64,000 nt of DNA from Deinococcales bacterium (GTDB lineage Bacteria; Deinococcota; Deinococci; Deinococcales; JAAFIG01), in NCBI GenBank assembly GCA_013298595.1, contig JAAFIG010000006.1, positions 62,001 to 126,000 of the forward strand, written 5' to 3'. The position numbers and the translations under genes are program-made. This document shows positions 24,655-33,507 of this stretch, in pieces. The number at the start of each line of letters is the position of its first letter. The first letter of the stretch is position 1. Below the pieces are notes generated by a model, which did not search any database, had not been told where the DNA came from, and saw only the letters and a list, made by a program, of their open reading frames with translations.

Positions 24655-26220
24655 ATGATAACCACCATGAATCGCGGGTATTTCGCTCCAATCCTCAATC
24701 TCTCGAGTTACAAGCATTTGTTGTACTTTATCTCGAGTTGGCTACTGGTTTTGTTGTACCCAATTGGCATTTTGCTAGTGACCATACTGGCAATACTGAG
24801 TTTTGGCTCGAGTATGGGTTTGATCCTACCAGCAAGTTGGTTAGTCTTACAAATTCTCAATCTCGAGAGAATCCGCGCCAATACTTTGCTTGAAACCAAA
24901 ATTGTTTTCCCTGCCGTACCACAACAAAATCGGGCAGTTTGGTGGAAAGAACAATTGTTTAGTATCACCACCGCTCGAGGTTTTGCTTTTTTGCTTCTCA
25001 ATACACTATTTTCAGGTGCAACCCTGATTGTACTAGGCGCAATGCTTTACGTCACGGGTTTGCTGTTATTCGCACCAATTGTAGCTGCATTACAACTTTT
25101 TGATACTTTTTCTTTTTGGCGCGACAGCATACTTTGGACGGGTTCGGAAGGTTTAAGATTCACTGCACTCAGCAGTATGATTGCCTTTATTGCTGGAATT
25201 CCAATGCTGAATTTGACACTGCAATGCTCGGATTTTCTGGCTAACATTTGGCGCGTAGCAACCGAAAACGCATTATCGGACGATAAATCTTCACAGCGCA
25301 TTGTGCAAGCCCTCGAGAAAGCCAGTAAAAGTGTGCTTGAAGACAACACTCAAACAACCATTCAAACCATTCTTGAACAAGGTCTAAACGCTTCACGTGC
25401 CACAGGTGCTGGTATTGGTACGCACCGCATCAATCTTGAATCAAGTGATCTCGAACAGCCAAAAAATCATGTATTACGTGTTCCACTCGAGTACAGCAAT
25501 GAGTTACTAGCACTCTATAAAAATGCGCCGCCGAATGCTCGAGATACAAATTTATGGAAAGCACTTGGAACCCATGCCAGTACTGCTTTGAAACTCGAGC
25601 AATTGCTGCATAAAGAACGCACTCGAGGCAGCGAAGAAGAACGTGCCCGCATTGCCAGAGAATTACACGACAGCGTAGCACAAGCTTTGTACGGCATTGC
25701 GCTTGGCACTCGCAGCGCCCTCGAGCAACTCAACACAAATCCAGCAAATGCCAAAAAATCACTCGAATACGCCATAGACCTAGCTGATGGTGGCACAGCC
25801 GAAATGAAAACCTTGTTATTTGCTTTGCGTCCAGATGCACTCGAGGAAGGAGGGCTTGCGGCAGCTCTACAAAAACTCGGAGAAATGCTATTCGCACGGT
25901 ACAAACTCGAGGCAATTGTTTTAGCACCACTCGAGCCAGAAATTTCACTCGAGACTAAAGGAATGCTTTACCGTATTGCCCAAGAAGCCGTTCATAACAC
26001 TGTTAAACATGCCAAAGCCAAACAAGTTCAAATTCGTCTTGAAACAGGAATCCTCGAGATCACTGATAACGGACGTGGGTTTGACACAACAATGACTCGA
26101 TCAGGAGCACTTGGCATTAAAAGTATGCGTGAACGCGCCAAGAGTATAGGTTCAACCCTTGAAATAACATCGGGTATTTCTGGCACACGAATTCTTATTA
26201 TTTTCGGAGGCACAAAATGA
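24655..26220 (+). CDS. Membrane sensor histidine kinase, NarL/LiaS-DesK type
   Basis: A 521-residue kinase with several N-terminal membrane helices in two blocks (about residues 20-70 and 105-195) resembling the putative-sensor module. A GAF-like or linker segment and the HisKA_3 dimerisation helix follow, with the phospho-accepting His in RARIARELHDSVAQALYG near residue 339. The HATPase domain shows QEAVHNTVKHAKA (N box) and ITDNGRGFD (G box). It overlaps the next gene by 4 bp (ATGA). With the LuxR-type regulator downstream it should form a two-component system sensing an envelope signal. The start could also be ATG 24667. Confidence 0.93.
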   Translation: MITTMNRGYFAPILNLSSYKHLLYFISSWLLVLLYPIGILLVTILAILSFGSSMGLILPASWLVLQILNLERIRANTLLETKIVFPAVPQQNRAVWWKEQLFSITTARGFAFLLLNTLFSGATLIVLGAMLYVTGLLLFAPIVAALQLFDTFSFWRDSILWTGSEGLRFTALSSMIAFIAGIPMLNLTLQCSDFLANIWRVATENALSDDKSSQRIVQALEKASKSVLEDNTQTTIQTILEQGLNASRATGAGIGTHRINLESSDLEQPKNHVLRVPLEYSNELLALYKNAPPNARDTNLWKALGTHASTALKLEQLLHKERTRGSEEERARIARELHDSVAQALYGIALGTRSALEQLNTNPANAKKSLEYAIDLADGGTAEMKTLLFALRPDALEEGGLAAALQKLGEMLFARYKLEAIVLAPLEPEISLETKGMLYRIAQEAVHNTVKHAKAKQVQIRLETGILEITDNGRGFDTTMTRSGALGIKSMRERAKSIGSTLEITSGISGTRILIIFGGTK

Positions 26221-27119
26221 ATGGACTTACTCGCGTTGTAATTAGTGTTTTATTCCTTGGAGCATGTGCTATTGCCATGCGTTTAACGCTAGTAAAAACA
26301 GAAGTACTAGAAGTTCAACCACAAAAACATTCCGCTACACTCGCTATAAAACAAGCTAAGGCAGTTCAATTACATATTGAAAGCGGACATTTCATGAGCC
26401 AACTCGGTATACAAGACGGTCAAGATAGTTTGATAAGTGGCTTATATAACGCATCTCGAGCTGATCAACTCACTTTAACCAAAGACAATAAAAATGGCAT
26501 GCTAAATGCGAATCTGATATTTGGGAAGTTAGTTAATACCAGTTTTATGACAACTGCTCCAAACAAACCCAGCACTGGAAATATTAGCTTACCTAAAAAT
26601 ATACCGTTAAGCATCGAAGTCTTTGCTTCCGAATTACAAGAAACTTTTTTTCAGTTTGATTTCAAAAACTTGCAAATCCAGAAATTTAACTTTGATAGTC
26701 TAAACACAGCTTCACTAATCAGTTTGATTGCTCCAGCAGCAATCAAAAATGCCGAAATCAATGTTAAAAACAGTAAGGGTAAAACAAATGCTCTTATCAC
26801 ACCTCAAACACAAGGTAAATTCGTTTTCTTTAACGAAGCTGGTAATCTTGTTTTAGCACTAAGTAAAAATCCATCTATGAAAATACTCATTATCGGTAAC
26901 GCTAACACAAAAACCGATCTTCTCGAACGCATACAATTTATGGCTGGTTATTCACCATCAGACTTCCAATATATCAATCCGAAAGACCTGAATGTAACAT
27001 TCTTTAAAAAACAAAAATGGTTACTTTACAATGCAAAAGTAAAAAATCCAAAAGTCGATATCCTTGTTGATCTTGGAGAAACAGGCACACTGACTTTTTA
27101 TTCAACAGAGGGGAAATAA
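26217..27119 (+). CDS. Secreted/membrane-anchored protein inserted between kinase and regulator
   Basis: A 300-residue protein with an N-terminal hydrophobic signal or anchor (VVISVLFLGACAIAM) and a beta-rich remainder containing repeated short strands (KNLQIQKFNFDSLNTAS, NAEINVKNSKG), like DUF4097/LiaF-type adhesin folds, though I cannot assign a family. It is tightly coupled to the kinase and directly abuts the response-regulator start. An accessory sensor or inhibitor comparable to LiaF is the natural inference. The gene is more A/T-rich than its neighbours and holds only one CTCGAG in 900 bp. Confidence 0.8.
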   Translation: MNGLTRVVISVLFLGACAIAMRLTLVKTEVLEVQPQKHSATLAIKQAKAVQLHIESGHFMSQLGIQDGQDSLISGLYNASRADQLTLTKDNKNGMLNANLIFGKLVNTSFMTTAPNKPSTGNISLPKNIPLSIEVFASELQETFFQFDFKNLQIQKFNFDSLNTASLISLIAPAAIKNAEINVKNSKGKTNALITPQTQGKFVFFNEAGNLVLALSKNPSMKILIIGNANTKTDLLERIQFMAGYSPSDFQYINPKDLNVTFFKKQKWLLYNAKVKNPKVDILVDLGETGTLTFYSTEGK

Positions 27120-27749
27120 ATGACTCGAGTTTTACTTGTAGACGACCACGCCGTTGTTCGCCAAGGCTTGCATTTGTACCTTGCTGCCGACCCAAATATC
27201 GAAATTGTTGGCGAAGCGGAAAATGGTTTAGAAGCTCTCGAGTTGGTTGTAAGTTTTACGCCAGATGTTGTGGTCATGGATTTACTGATGCCAGTACTGG
27301 ATGGCATTAGTGCCACCAGAGAAATCCGCGTCAAGCACCCAAACACCGAAGTGATAGCCCTGACCAGTTCGCTCGAGGAACACAAGGTCAATGGTGCCAT
27401 TCAAGCTGGGGCTATTGGCTATTTACTTAAAGATGCCAAAGCAGCCGATATCCGTGAAGCGATTCATGCAGCCGCTCGAGGTGAAGTGCGGCTCTCCCCT
27501 GCTGCGAAAGAAAAATTGCTCCGTGATTATCGAGCACCCGATATGCGTGAGCATTTAACCGCACGCGAAATTCTGACACTGCAATTACTGGCTCGAGGTC
27601 AAAGTAATGCGGCTATGGCGGCTGAACTTGGAGTTAATGAAAGCACGGTTAAAACCCATGTCTCGAGGTTGCTTTCTAAACTGGGTTTGACCTCGAGAAC
27701 CCAAGCTGCTTTGTTTGCTTTAAAACAAGGGCTTGCGAGTCTCGAGTAA
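27120..27749 (+). CDS. LuxR/NarL-family response regulator
   Basis: The receiver domain has the acidic pair D8-D9, phospho-acceptor D54 (VVVMDLLMP), T82 and K104. The C-terminal LuxR-type helix-turn-helix is seen in LTAREILTLQLLARGQSNAA and LGVNESTVKTHVSRLLSKLG. The length of 209 residues is standard. It starts directly after the stop of the secreted-protein gene. It should be phosphorylated by the kinase at 24.7 kb. Targets are unknown; the neighbouring VWD lipoprotein gene is one possibility. Confidence 0.95.
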   Translation: MTRVLLVDDHAVVRQGLHLYLAADPNIEIVGEAENGLEALELVVSFTPDVVVMDLLMPVLDGISATREIRVKHPNTEVIALTSSLEEHKVNGAIQAGAIGYLLKDAKAADIREAIHAAARGEVRLSPAAKEKLLRDYRAPDMREHLTAREILTLQLLARGQSNAAMAAELGVNESTVKTHVSRLLSKLGLTSRTQAALFALKQGLASLE

Positions 27750-27776
27750 AAAAGGCGTGACCGCTTGGTCACGCCT
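27748..27776 (-). terminator. Intrinsic terminator of the VWD lipoprotein gene
   Basis: AGGCGTGACC and GGTCACGCCT form a 10-bp perfect stem with a GCTT loop, followed on the minus strand by six T. The hairpin abuts the response-regulator stop codon, so it may act for both convergent genes. CTCGAG copies flank it on both sides. Confidence 0.85.
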
Positions 27777-27798
27777 CTCGAGTTGCTTAGTGATTAAG

Positions 27799-30700
27799 TT
27801 ATGGGAGCATGAACCACGCTAAGTTAGCCAGTGCATTCCAACCGTTATTGGTGTAATTGGGTGTGCCGTTGAAGCCCCAAGTTGCTGTTCGGTTGTTGCT
27901 GTTATAAGCAACACTGTAATGATCTGAGCTAGTCATCAAAATGCTCGAGTCTCGTCCGATGCCAACCACACCACTTGGAATTATTGGCATGTAAGCAGCA
28001 GTGTAAGTTTGGTCTACATCGGATATTTGGACTTTACCACCAGCGATGGTTAGTGGGAATGGTCCGACGATGGCTGGATGTGCGGCATTGACTACGGTGA
28101 ATTCACGTATTTGTTGGAGTGTGGTGATGATCCAACTTGAACCCCAATCGATTGGTGAAGTTCCACCTTGTAAAGCCTCAAAGAAGACGCTGCCACCAAA
28201 ACCAAGTCCTAACATTGGTTTGCCTGCTTTACCAATTTGACTGGCAACACCTGCTGCACCTTCCCAAACATAAGAACTGACATAGGTTTTAGGGTCAATA
28301 GCAACTAAGTCGTAACCCATAACAGCAGTATCGGCATTGTTTGCGTTTAAGCCTGACAGTGGCAGTTTTGTGACTCGCATACCTTTGAGTTTAAGATTTG
28401 CTTGGTATACGTCGGCAGCACTGGCATCTGCACCGTGAATCAAAGCGACTTTATTCTTGCAATGACCAGCTGGAATATCAATTTGCATGATGGTTGCAAA
28501 GCGATTATTGGTTTCGTTGCTTTCGTCGTACCAGTTGCCAATATCCACTCGAGCTACGTATGAACGCACACCCTCGGTGTCTTCAGGAGTGGTAATTGGG
28601 TAGAACACATCGACATTGATAGTGGCACTACCGCCAGCAGGGATTTCTGGGATACCAACACCATTACCACGGGAACCAGCACCAAGCAATTCGTCTCGAG
28701 CATCGACCAGTTGCACCACACCAACATCGCTACGGGCAAGAGCAGGAGCATTACCAATGTTTTTTACAGTAACTGTTCCACTAACAAAAGTATTGTATGG
28801 TCGGCAAACACTGCCAAGGGCAAGGCGCACACCATCAACAATTAAATCTGGTTTGGGGGCTGGTGGAATAACCGTGTCACCCACTGGATTTGGTACGGTA
28901 GCAGCACCAGTAGCAAAGTTGGTATCGCCTGTGATTGCCACATCAGCAGCGCATTCCTCGAGGTTACGGGCAGCCACTCCTGCGGTTTCGCAGGTGGTTC
29001 TGGCAGTGGCTAACACACCTGGGTCAATAGGAGCAGCGGCACGTGGGAAGGTGCTGTCATCAAAGCCACCAAAGGATTCGCTACTATCGTAAACAAACAA
29101 TGAATCGGCAAGGCTAGGAACACGCCAAGAGTTGGCATAAGCACCGTAGAATGTACTGGTGTTGAATGGTGTAACAGCACTGCCATCACGCAAGAAGATA
29201 TCGTTGGTGGTGTTGCCATCCATGTTGCCAAGCAAGCCTTTCATCGTACCTGCTCGAGATACGGCTGGGAAAATTTGGGTGTTGATGTAGCTGCCACCTA
29301 CGACCACTTCGATTTTGTCACCTGTTGGGAATCTCAGGGTGTATGTGGCACCTGATTGGGTGATGGTGTTGCCAGCGCCAAGGTCAAGTCCGCCACTTGG
29401 TACGTTGGTGCGAATACCAGCGTCATCTATACGCAGTGGTGAAACACCAACTGGTGAAAGGTACAAACCGACTTTTTTGCCGTTCATACGGGTGGCAATG
29501 GCGGTATTGACGCTAACACTGGTGCTTGTACCCCATGGGCGTTGACGAGCTTGGACACGGAGTTGACTGTCGCTCGAGTAACCAAGATCAAATTCGCCTA
29601 CTGCTTGGAATTCCACACCACTTTGATCGAATGTAATCAGGTGCGGGTCGCCCCATGAGACACCGGGTAAAGTCGAAGTTGGTGGGGTTGGTGTGACTGG
29701 AATTACATCGGCAGGTTGTTGAATAGCAGCTGCACTTGTGACAAAGCCTGTATCACCTGTTTGAGTTTTATCTGTGGCACAACCATTAATATTCTTGGGT
29801 TGTACACCAGCAGCAGTGCATTCGGCTTGAGCAGCAGCAAAAGCGGCTGGGTCAGCAGGTGGTGTGGCACTTGGGAAGCTCGAGTTATCAAAACCACCAA
29901 AGGCTTCTGTGCCATCGTACACAAACAGTGAATCGGCAACACTCGGGATTTTCCATGAATTCGCGTACTCTTGAATTAAAGCAAGGGTAGTGAGGGGTGG
30001 GATTACACCACCATCGCGTTTAATAAATTCATTGGTTAAAGTACCATCGAAATTACCAAGTAAGCCTTTCATAGTGTTAGCTCGAGTCAGCACTGGGAAA
30101 ACTCGGATGTTGAGGTAAGAGCCGTTCATTTCGACTTTCATGAAGTCGCCATCAGGGTACTCGAATTTATAAGTTGTACCAGTTTGGAAGATTTTGTAAC
30201 CAGCGCCAAGGTCGAGTCCTGCGGCTGGCACAACAGTGCGAGTACCTGCATTACCAACGCGCAATGGGCTTTGACCAGCTGGTGGGTTTAAGTACAAACC
30301 AACTTTTTGACCATTCATTTGTGTGGCAACGGCAGTGTTGACACTGACGTAACTGCTACCACCCCAAGGTTGATGACGTGCTTGCACTCGCAAACGATTA
30401 TCGCTCGAGAAACCAAGGTCGTATTCGCCAACGGCTTGGAATTCATAACCAATTTGGTCGAAGGTAATCAGGTGTGGGTCGCCCCATGAAACACCGGGGT
30501 TAGCAGCAACAGCGGGTGGTGTAACCGTGGTGCTGATGTCTTTGCCTGCTTCATCGCCATTACGAATTGCCATTTTAGAACCAGGGGCAGCAGCACCAAT
30601 GAAGGTTTCAGTGCCGTCGTTGTAGGCGTACACGCGGATTTTCACGGTTTTGTCAGCTGGTAATGTATTGGCAGGAACACTAAAAGCTCGAGCTGTACCA

Positions 30701-31500
30701 AGTAAATCAGCTGATTTCCAAAAAAAACCACTGCTACCTTCTGTCCAAGTTGCCACAATCACAAAACGATCTGGGTTGTTAGCACTGGTCCAGGTCACAG
30801 GTAGTGTGTTTGCCACGTTCAGAGTTGCACCTGCGGCAGGTGCGGTCATGACTGGAGATTCAGGAACTTTATCATAACCATACGCAAGGCAGTCTCCGTC
30901 GGCAGTCAAAATTTCGACGTTGGTACCCACAGCTAAAGCGGCAGGTAGATTACCTTGGTAAATGTTGCTCGAGCCAACAAATGGAATGGTTGTGCCAAGG
31001 ACTTTGACTGTGGCTGTGGTCAGGTTTGCGATGCCTTTGGTCAAACGAATATTTTGAGATAACTTACCCATGTCTGTGCCTTCGACTTTGTGCCGTTCAC
31101 AAACCACGGGACGGCTTGGCGCAGTTGGACTGAGAATGCCTTCACCAATGGCGGCAATAGCACTGACCGAGAAATTCCAGACTTTGGATTTATCCACGTT
31201 TTTGACAACAAATTGAACGGGTCTAAAACCAACCAAAACTGTTTCTTGTAATCTTGCTCGAGAAGCAGGTGTAATCGGTGCGCTATTGACTTTGACACCA
31301 TCTTGATAAACGTTATAGCCAGTCACTCGAGTGTCATCTACGGCATCCCAAATGACAGTTACGTCTTTGTCGTCTGGTATTGCTCGAACATTTTGTGGGG
31401 CTGCCACAGGCAGAACGGGTGGGGCTTGATTACAACTGGCGAGTAATGCCATAACGGTCAGACCAGCGGTGCGTAACATCCATTGTGTACCTTTTTTCAT
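27799..31500 (-). CDS. Large lipoprotein with FN3, two VWD domains, CARDB and GATase-like domain
   Basis: A 1233-residue surface lipoprotein (lipobox LASC, Cys23). Order: fibronectin type III domain (about 33-135), a wall-like beta domain to about 310, VWD 1 from about 333 and VWD 2 from about 610 (both opening PGVSWGDPHLITFDQ). Then come a CARDB domain (PDLIVDGVRLALGS, from about 881) and a C-terminal class I glutamine amidotransferase-like domain (VALIHGADAS, LGLGFGGSVFFEAL) from about 1011. The VWD units are close copies, showing internal duplication. VWD and CARDB domains usually mediate adhesion or protein contacts. AAGGAGG lies before the ATG. Function beyond adhesion cannot be stated. 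Confidence 0.88.
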   Translation of the reverse strand: MKKGTQWMLRTAGLTVMALLASCNQAPPVLPVAAPQNVRAIPDDKDVTVIWDAVDDTRVTGYNVYQDGVKVNSAPITPASRARLQETVLVGFRPVQFVVKNVDKSKVWNFSVSAIAAIGEGILSPTAPSRPVVCERHKVEGTDMGKLSQNIRLTKGIANLTTATVKVLGTTIPFVGSSNIYQGNLPAALAVGTNVEILTADGDCLAYGYDKVPESPVMTAPAAGATLNVANTLPVTWTSANNPDRFVIVATWTEGSSGFFWKSADLLGTARAFSVPANTLPADKTVKIRVYAYNDGTETFIGAAAPGSKMAIRNGDEAGKDISTTVTPPAVAANPGVSWGDPHLITFDQIGYEFQAVGEYDLGFSSDNRLRVQARHQPWGGSSYVSVNTAVATQMNGQKVGLYLNPPAGQSPLRVGNAGTRTVVPAAGLDLGAGYKIFQTGTTYKFEYPDGDFMKVEMNGSYLNIRVFPVLTRANTMKGLLGNFDGTLTNEFIKRDGGVIPPLTTLALIQEYANSWKIPSVADSLFVYDGTEAFGGFDNSSFPSATPPADPAAFAAAQAECTAAGVQPKNINGCATDKTQTGDTGFVTSAAAIQQPADVIPVTPTPPTSTLPGVSWGDPHLITFDQSGVEFQAVGEFDLGYSSDSQLRVQARQRPWGTSTSVSVNTAIATRMNGKKVGLYLSPVGVSPLRIDDAGIRTNVPSGGLDLGAGNTITQSGATYTLRFPTGDKIEVVVGGSYINTQIFPAVSRAGTMKGLLGNMDGNTTNDIFLRDGSAVTPFNTSTFYGAYANSWRVPSLADSLFVYDSSESFGGFDDSTFPRAAAPIDPGVLATARTTCETAGVAARNLEECAADVAITGDTNFATGAATVPNPVGDTVIPPAPKPDLIVDGVRLALGSVCRPYNTFVSGTVTVKNIGNAPALARSDVGVVQLVDARDELLGAGSRGNGVGIPEIPAGGSATINVDVFYPITTPEDTEGVRSYVARVDIGNWYDESNETNNRFATIMQIDIPAGHCKNKVALIHGADASAADVYQANLKLKGMRVTKLPLSGLNANNADTAVMGYDLVAIDPKTYVSSYVWEGAAGVASQIGKAGKPMLGLGFGGSVFFEALQGGTSPIDWGSSWIITTLQQIREFTVVNAAHPAIVGPFPLTIAGGKVQISDVDQTYTAAYMPIIPSGVVGIGRDSSILMTSSDHYSVAYNSNNRTATWGFNGTPNYTNNGWNALANLAWFMLP

Positions 31501-31715
31501 ATGTGTTGCCTCCTTGAACTTGAACTATTTGGCTTACGAACTCGAGCTTAGACGGGGGGGCGTGAAAAGAGCGTCAAAACTTTTTTATGTCCACGTGCTT
31601 GAACCTCCTTAGAACTTGATGGCTATAAGGTAGTCCCACCCCCCTGAAAGCACCCTGAACAAAAGTAATTCGTTAAATACGAATTAAATAACTATGCGCT
31701 AAAAATTGGGGGCAT

Positions 31716-31746
31716 AAAAAATCGGAAAACCAATTGGTTTTCCGAT
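31716..31746 (-). terminator. Intrinsic terminator of the amine oxidase gene
   Basis: A perfect 26-bp palindrome (arms ATCGGAAAACC and GGTTTTCCGAT around AATT) is followed on the minus strand by at least five T. It lies about 65 bp after the stop codon of the amine oxidase gene. Confidence 0.85.
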
Positions 31747-31759
31747 GCAATAAAAAGCA

Positions 31760-31781
31760 GGACAGACACAGGGGTCTGTCC
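31760..31781. repeat. Dispersed hairpin repeat (variable stem, CCCTGT loop)
   Basis: GGACAGAC and GTCTGTCC enclose a loop that reads CCCTGT on the minus strand. It belongs with copies at 5515, 5609, 39769 and 54659 that share the loop type but not the stem sequence. Confidence 0.6.
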
Positions 31782-31809
31782 CTACAAGATTATTATGCTT
31801 TCCTAGATT

Positions 31810-33201
31810 TTACGCGTGTTCTCGAGGTTCAGGGTGTTGTTCTTCTTTAATTTTGCCTTTCTCAAGGCTTTTTTGCACTTCTTGCGCGGCTCGTTCACCT
31901 GCTTCGATTGCTCCTTCAACGTAACCGTAGTACCAAACTGCCGTTTCTGTACCTGCAAAATGAATTCTGCCGAGTGGTTGGCGTAATTCATCAAAGCCGT
32001 TGGTCATGACTCCTGGAGGTGCATAGCATTGATAACCGCCGCCAATGAAGGGTTCGGTCATCCAATCGTGATCAAAATAATCCCGTGGGTAGAGGGCTTC
32101 ATCGCCGTAAATCATGGCAAGATTCTCGAGCACAGCTCGGCGGCGGGTTCCTGCTGGGCGGTCTGACCAGAACACGGCATCATCACCACCGATAAAGGCA
32201 ACAAGGGCGGGGTGTTTATCATCAACACTCGAGGCATCCATGGCATGATCAAAAATCAGATCGTCAGGGTCTACGGCTTTTAAGGTTTGTGTACGCCAGA
32301 ATGGTCGGTCATAAATCGCAAAACATTTAATTACACTGCCCATCTCGAGTCGTTGCATCAGTTTCATGCGTCGGCGCGGCAGAACTGGGTCAAAATCAAT
32401 ACGTTGGGCTTGATTGGGTGGGATGGCTAGAATCACATGCTTAGCACTGACATTAAAACCTTCAGCAATGACTCGCACACCGATATCTGAGTGCTCAATT
32501 TCGTAAGCTTGGGTATCCAAATGTACTCGAGTACCAAATTTATCGGCTAGACGCGTACAAATGGTTTGCATACCTTCGCGTAAACGCAGCGTATGATTCC
32601 CACCATCGAGGTCTATTAAATCTTCAAAACCACCCGCACTTCGCACACTGTACAATAAAAACAGCATCGAAAAATCTTTGGGTTCGATGGTGTACTCGGT
32701 ACGAATGAGTTGATCAAATAAATGCCGTAAATATTCCGACTCGAGATTCTGGCGTTTCCATTCTTCAACACTCATCACATCGAGTTCCGAGGCATTAGGT
32801 GTTTCGGCTGGGTGTTCGACATTGACTTGATCCACTAACCATGAGATTTTTGCGGTGTACCACGCCCATTCAGCTTGGGTTAATTGATCCATGCTCGAGA
32901 GTGGCTGGGCACTTAAATCCATGCGCCCTGTTTCTTTTTGCGAGAAGGTGGTTAAACCCAATTCCTCGACTAAACGTGTAACTCGCCACATCTCCGGACC
33001 AAGCCATTGAGCGCCCATATCAAAAGCTGTGCCATCAGGCAAAACTTTTGTTAACAATCGCCCACCAACTCTGGGAGCAGCCTCGAGAATGATGACATCT
33101 AAACCAGCTTCGATCAGCTTATGGGCTGCGACCAAACCTGATATTCCCGCACCGACAATCACCGCGTCTGTGGTGATTTCTTGCGATGGCATACGTTTCA
33201 C
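31810..33201 (-). CDS. FAD-dependent amine oxidase
   Basis: A flavin monoamine oxidase family protein of 463 residues. The FAD dinucleotide-binding motif is VIVGAGISGLVAAHKL with a following ILEAAPRVGGR. The C-terminal FAD contact is RIHFAGTETAVWYYGYVEGAIEAGERAA. Substrates of the family include mono- and polyamines, amino acids and tyramine; nothing in the sequence fixes which. GGAG stands near two possible starts, GTG 33201 and ATG 33192, neither with ideal spacing. The C-terminus is highly charged. It is a single-gene unit with its own terminator. Confidence 0.92.
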   Translation of the reverse strand: MKRMPSQEITTDAVIVGAGISGLVAAHKLIEAGLDVIILEAAPRVGGRLLTKVLPDGTAFDMGAQWLGPEMWRVTRLVEELGLTTFSQKETGRMDLSAQPLSSMDQLTQAEWAWYTAKISWLVDQVNVEHPAETPNASELDVMSVEEWKRQNLESEYLRHLFDQLIRTEYTIEPKDFSMLFLLYSVRSAGGFEDLIDLDGGNHTLRLREGMQTICTRLADKFGTRVHLDTQAYEIEHSDIGVRVIAEGFNVSAKHVILAIPPNQAQRIDFDPVLPRRRMKLMQRLEMGSVIKCFAIYDRPFWRTQTLKAVDPDDLIFDHAMDASSVDDKHPALVAFIGGDDAVFWSDRPAGTRRRAVLENLAMIYGDEALYPRDYFDHDWMTEPFIGGGYQCYAPPGVMTNGFDELRQPLGRIHFAGTETAVWYYGYVEGAIEAGERAAQEVQKSLEKGKIKEEQHPEPREHA

Positions 33202-33288
33202 ATCTCCTTAGAACTCGTTTGAGTTGCTCTATGATACGCGTTACTCTATAAAAACAGCAACCACCTCTGTAAATCCTACTCAAATTTT

Positions 33289-33464
33289 GATTTGACAACC
33301 ATCATGCCTGATATGAATTAAGTACTTCCTGTTTTTGTTTGACTGTTCTGTGGTCAAACAAAAACCGACGAAAGGGAGTAAGGATGATGTATCTCACACG
33401 AAATTCCAGAGTTTTGGGCTTTTGGCAGAACGGCGGAATGCAGTTGTGAGATACTTGGTATCAG
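33289..33464. ncRNA. Strongly structured intergenic segment, possible small RNA
   Basis: Within a 306-bp gap (33202-33507) with no ORF, TTGACA at 33292-33297 precedes a 13-bp hairpin GTTTTTGTTTGAC/GTCAAACAAAAAC (33331-33365). A second perfect 10-bp stem GTATCTCACA/TGTGAGATAC (33389-33454) follows, with an inner AATTCC/GGAAT pair. The -10 is unconvincing, so expression on the plus strand is uncertain. It could be a small RNA, a regulatory leader or the remnant end of a mobile element. Confidence 0.35.
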
Positions 33465-33507
33465 GCAATTGTTGCATGGTTTGCTAAAATCTTTGTAGAT
33501 AATAAGA

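Larger units (their letters stand above)
31501..31809. promoter_or_regulatory. Leader/intergenic region upstream of the VWD lipoprotein gene
   Basis: About 300 bp. On the minus strand a second strong Shine-Dalgarno (AAGGAGG, near 31606-31612) precedes GTG GAC ATA AAA AAG TTT TGA, a possible six-codon leader peptide about 100 nt before the real start. Runs of seven G (31554-31560) and six C occur nearby. An inverted repeat TAATTCGT/ACGAATTA spans 31666-31686. The terminator of the amine oxidase gene and a dispersed hairpin lie at the right end. Confidence 0.45.

Noticed and set aside
33292-33320. A confident sigma70-type promoter from TTGACA at 33292
   Set aside because: The -35 is perfect but no acceptable -10 exists at 16-18 bp, so I list it only as part of a structured region.
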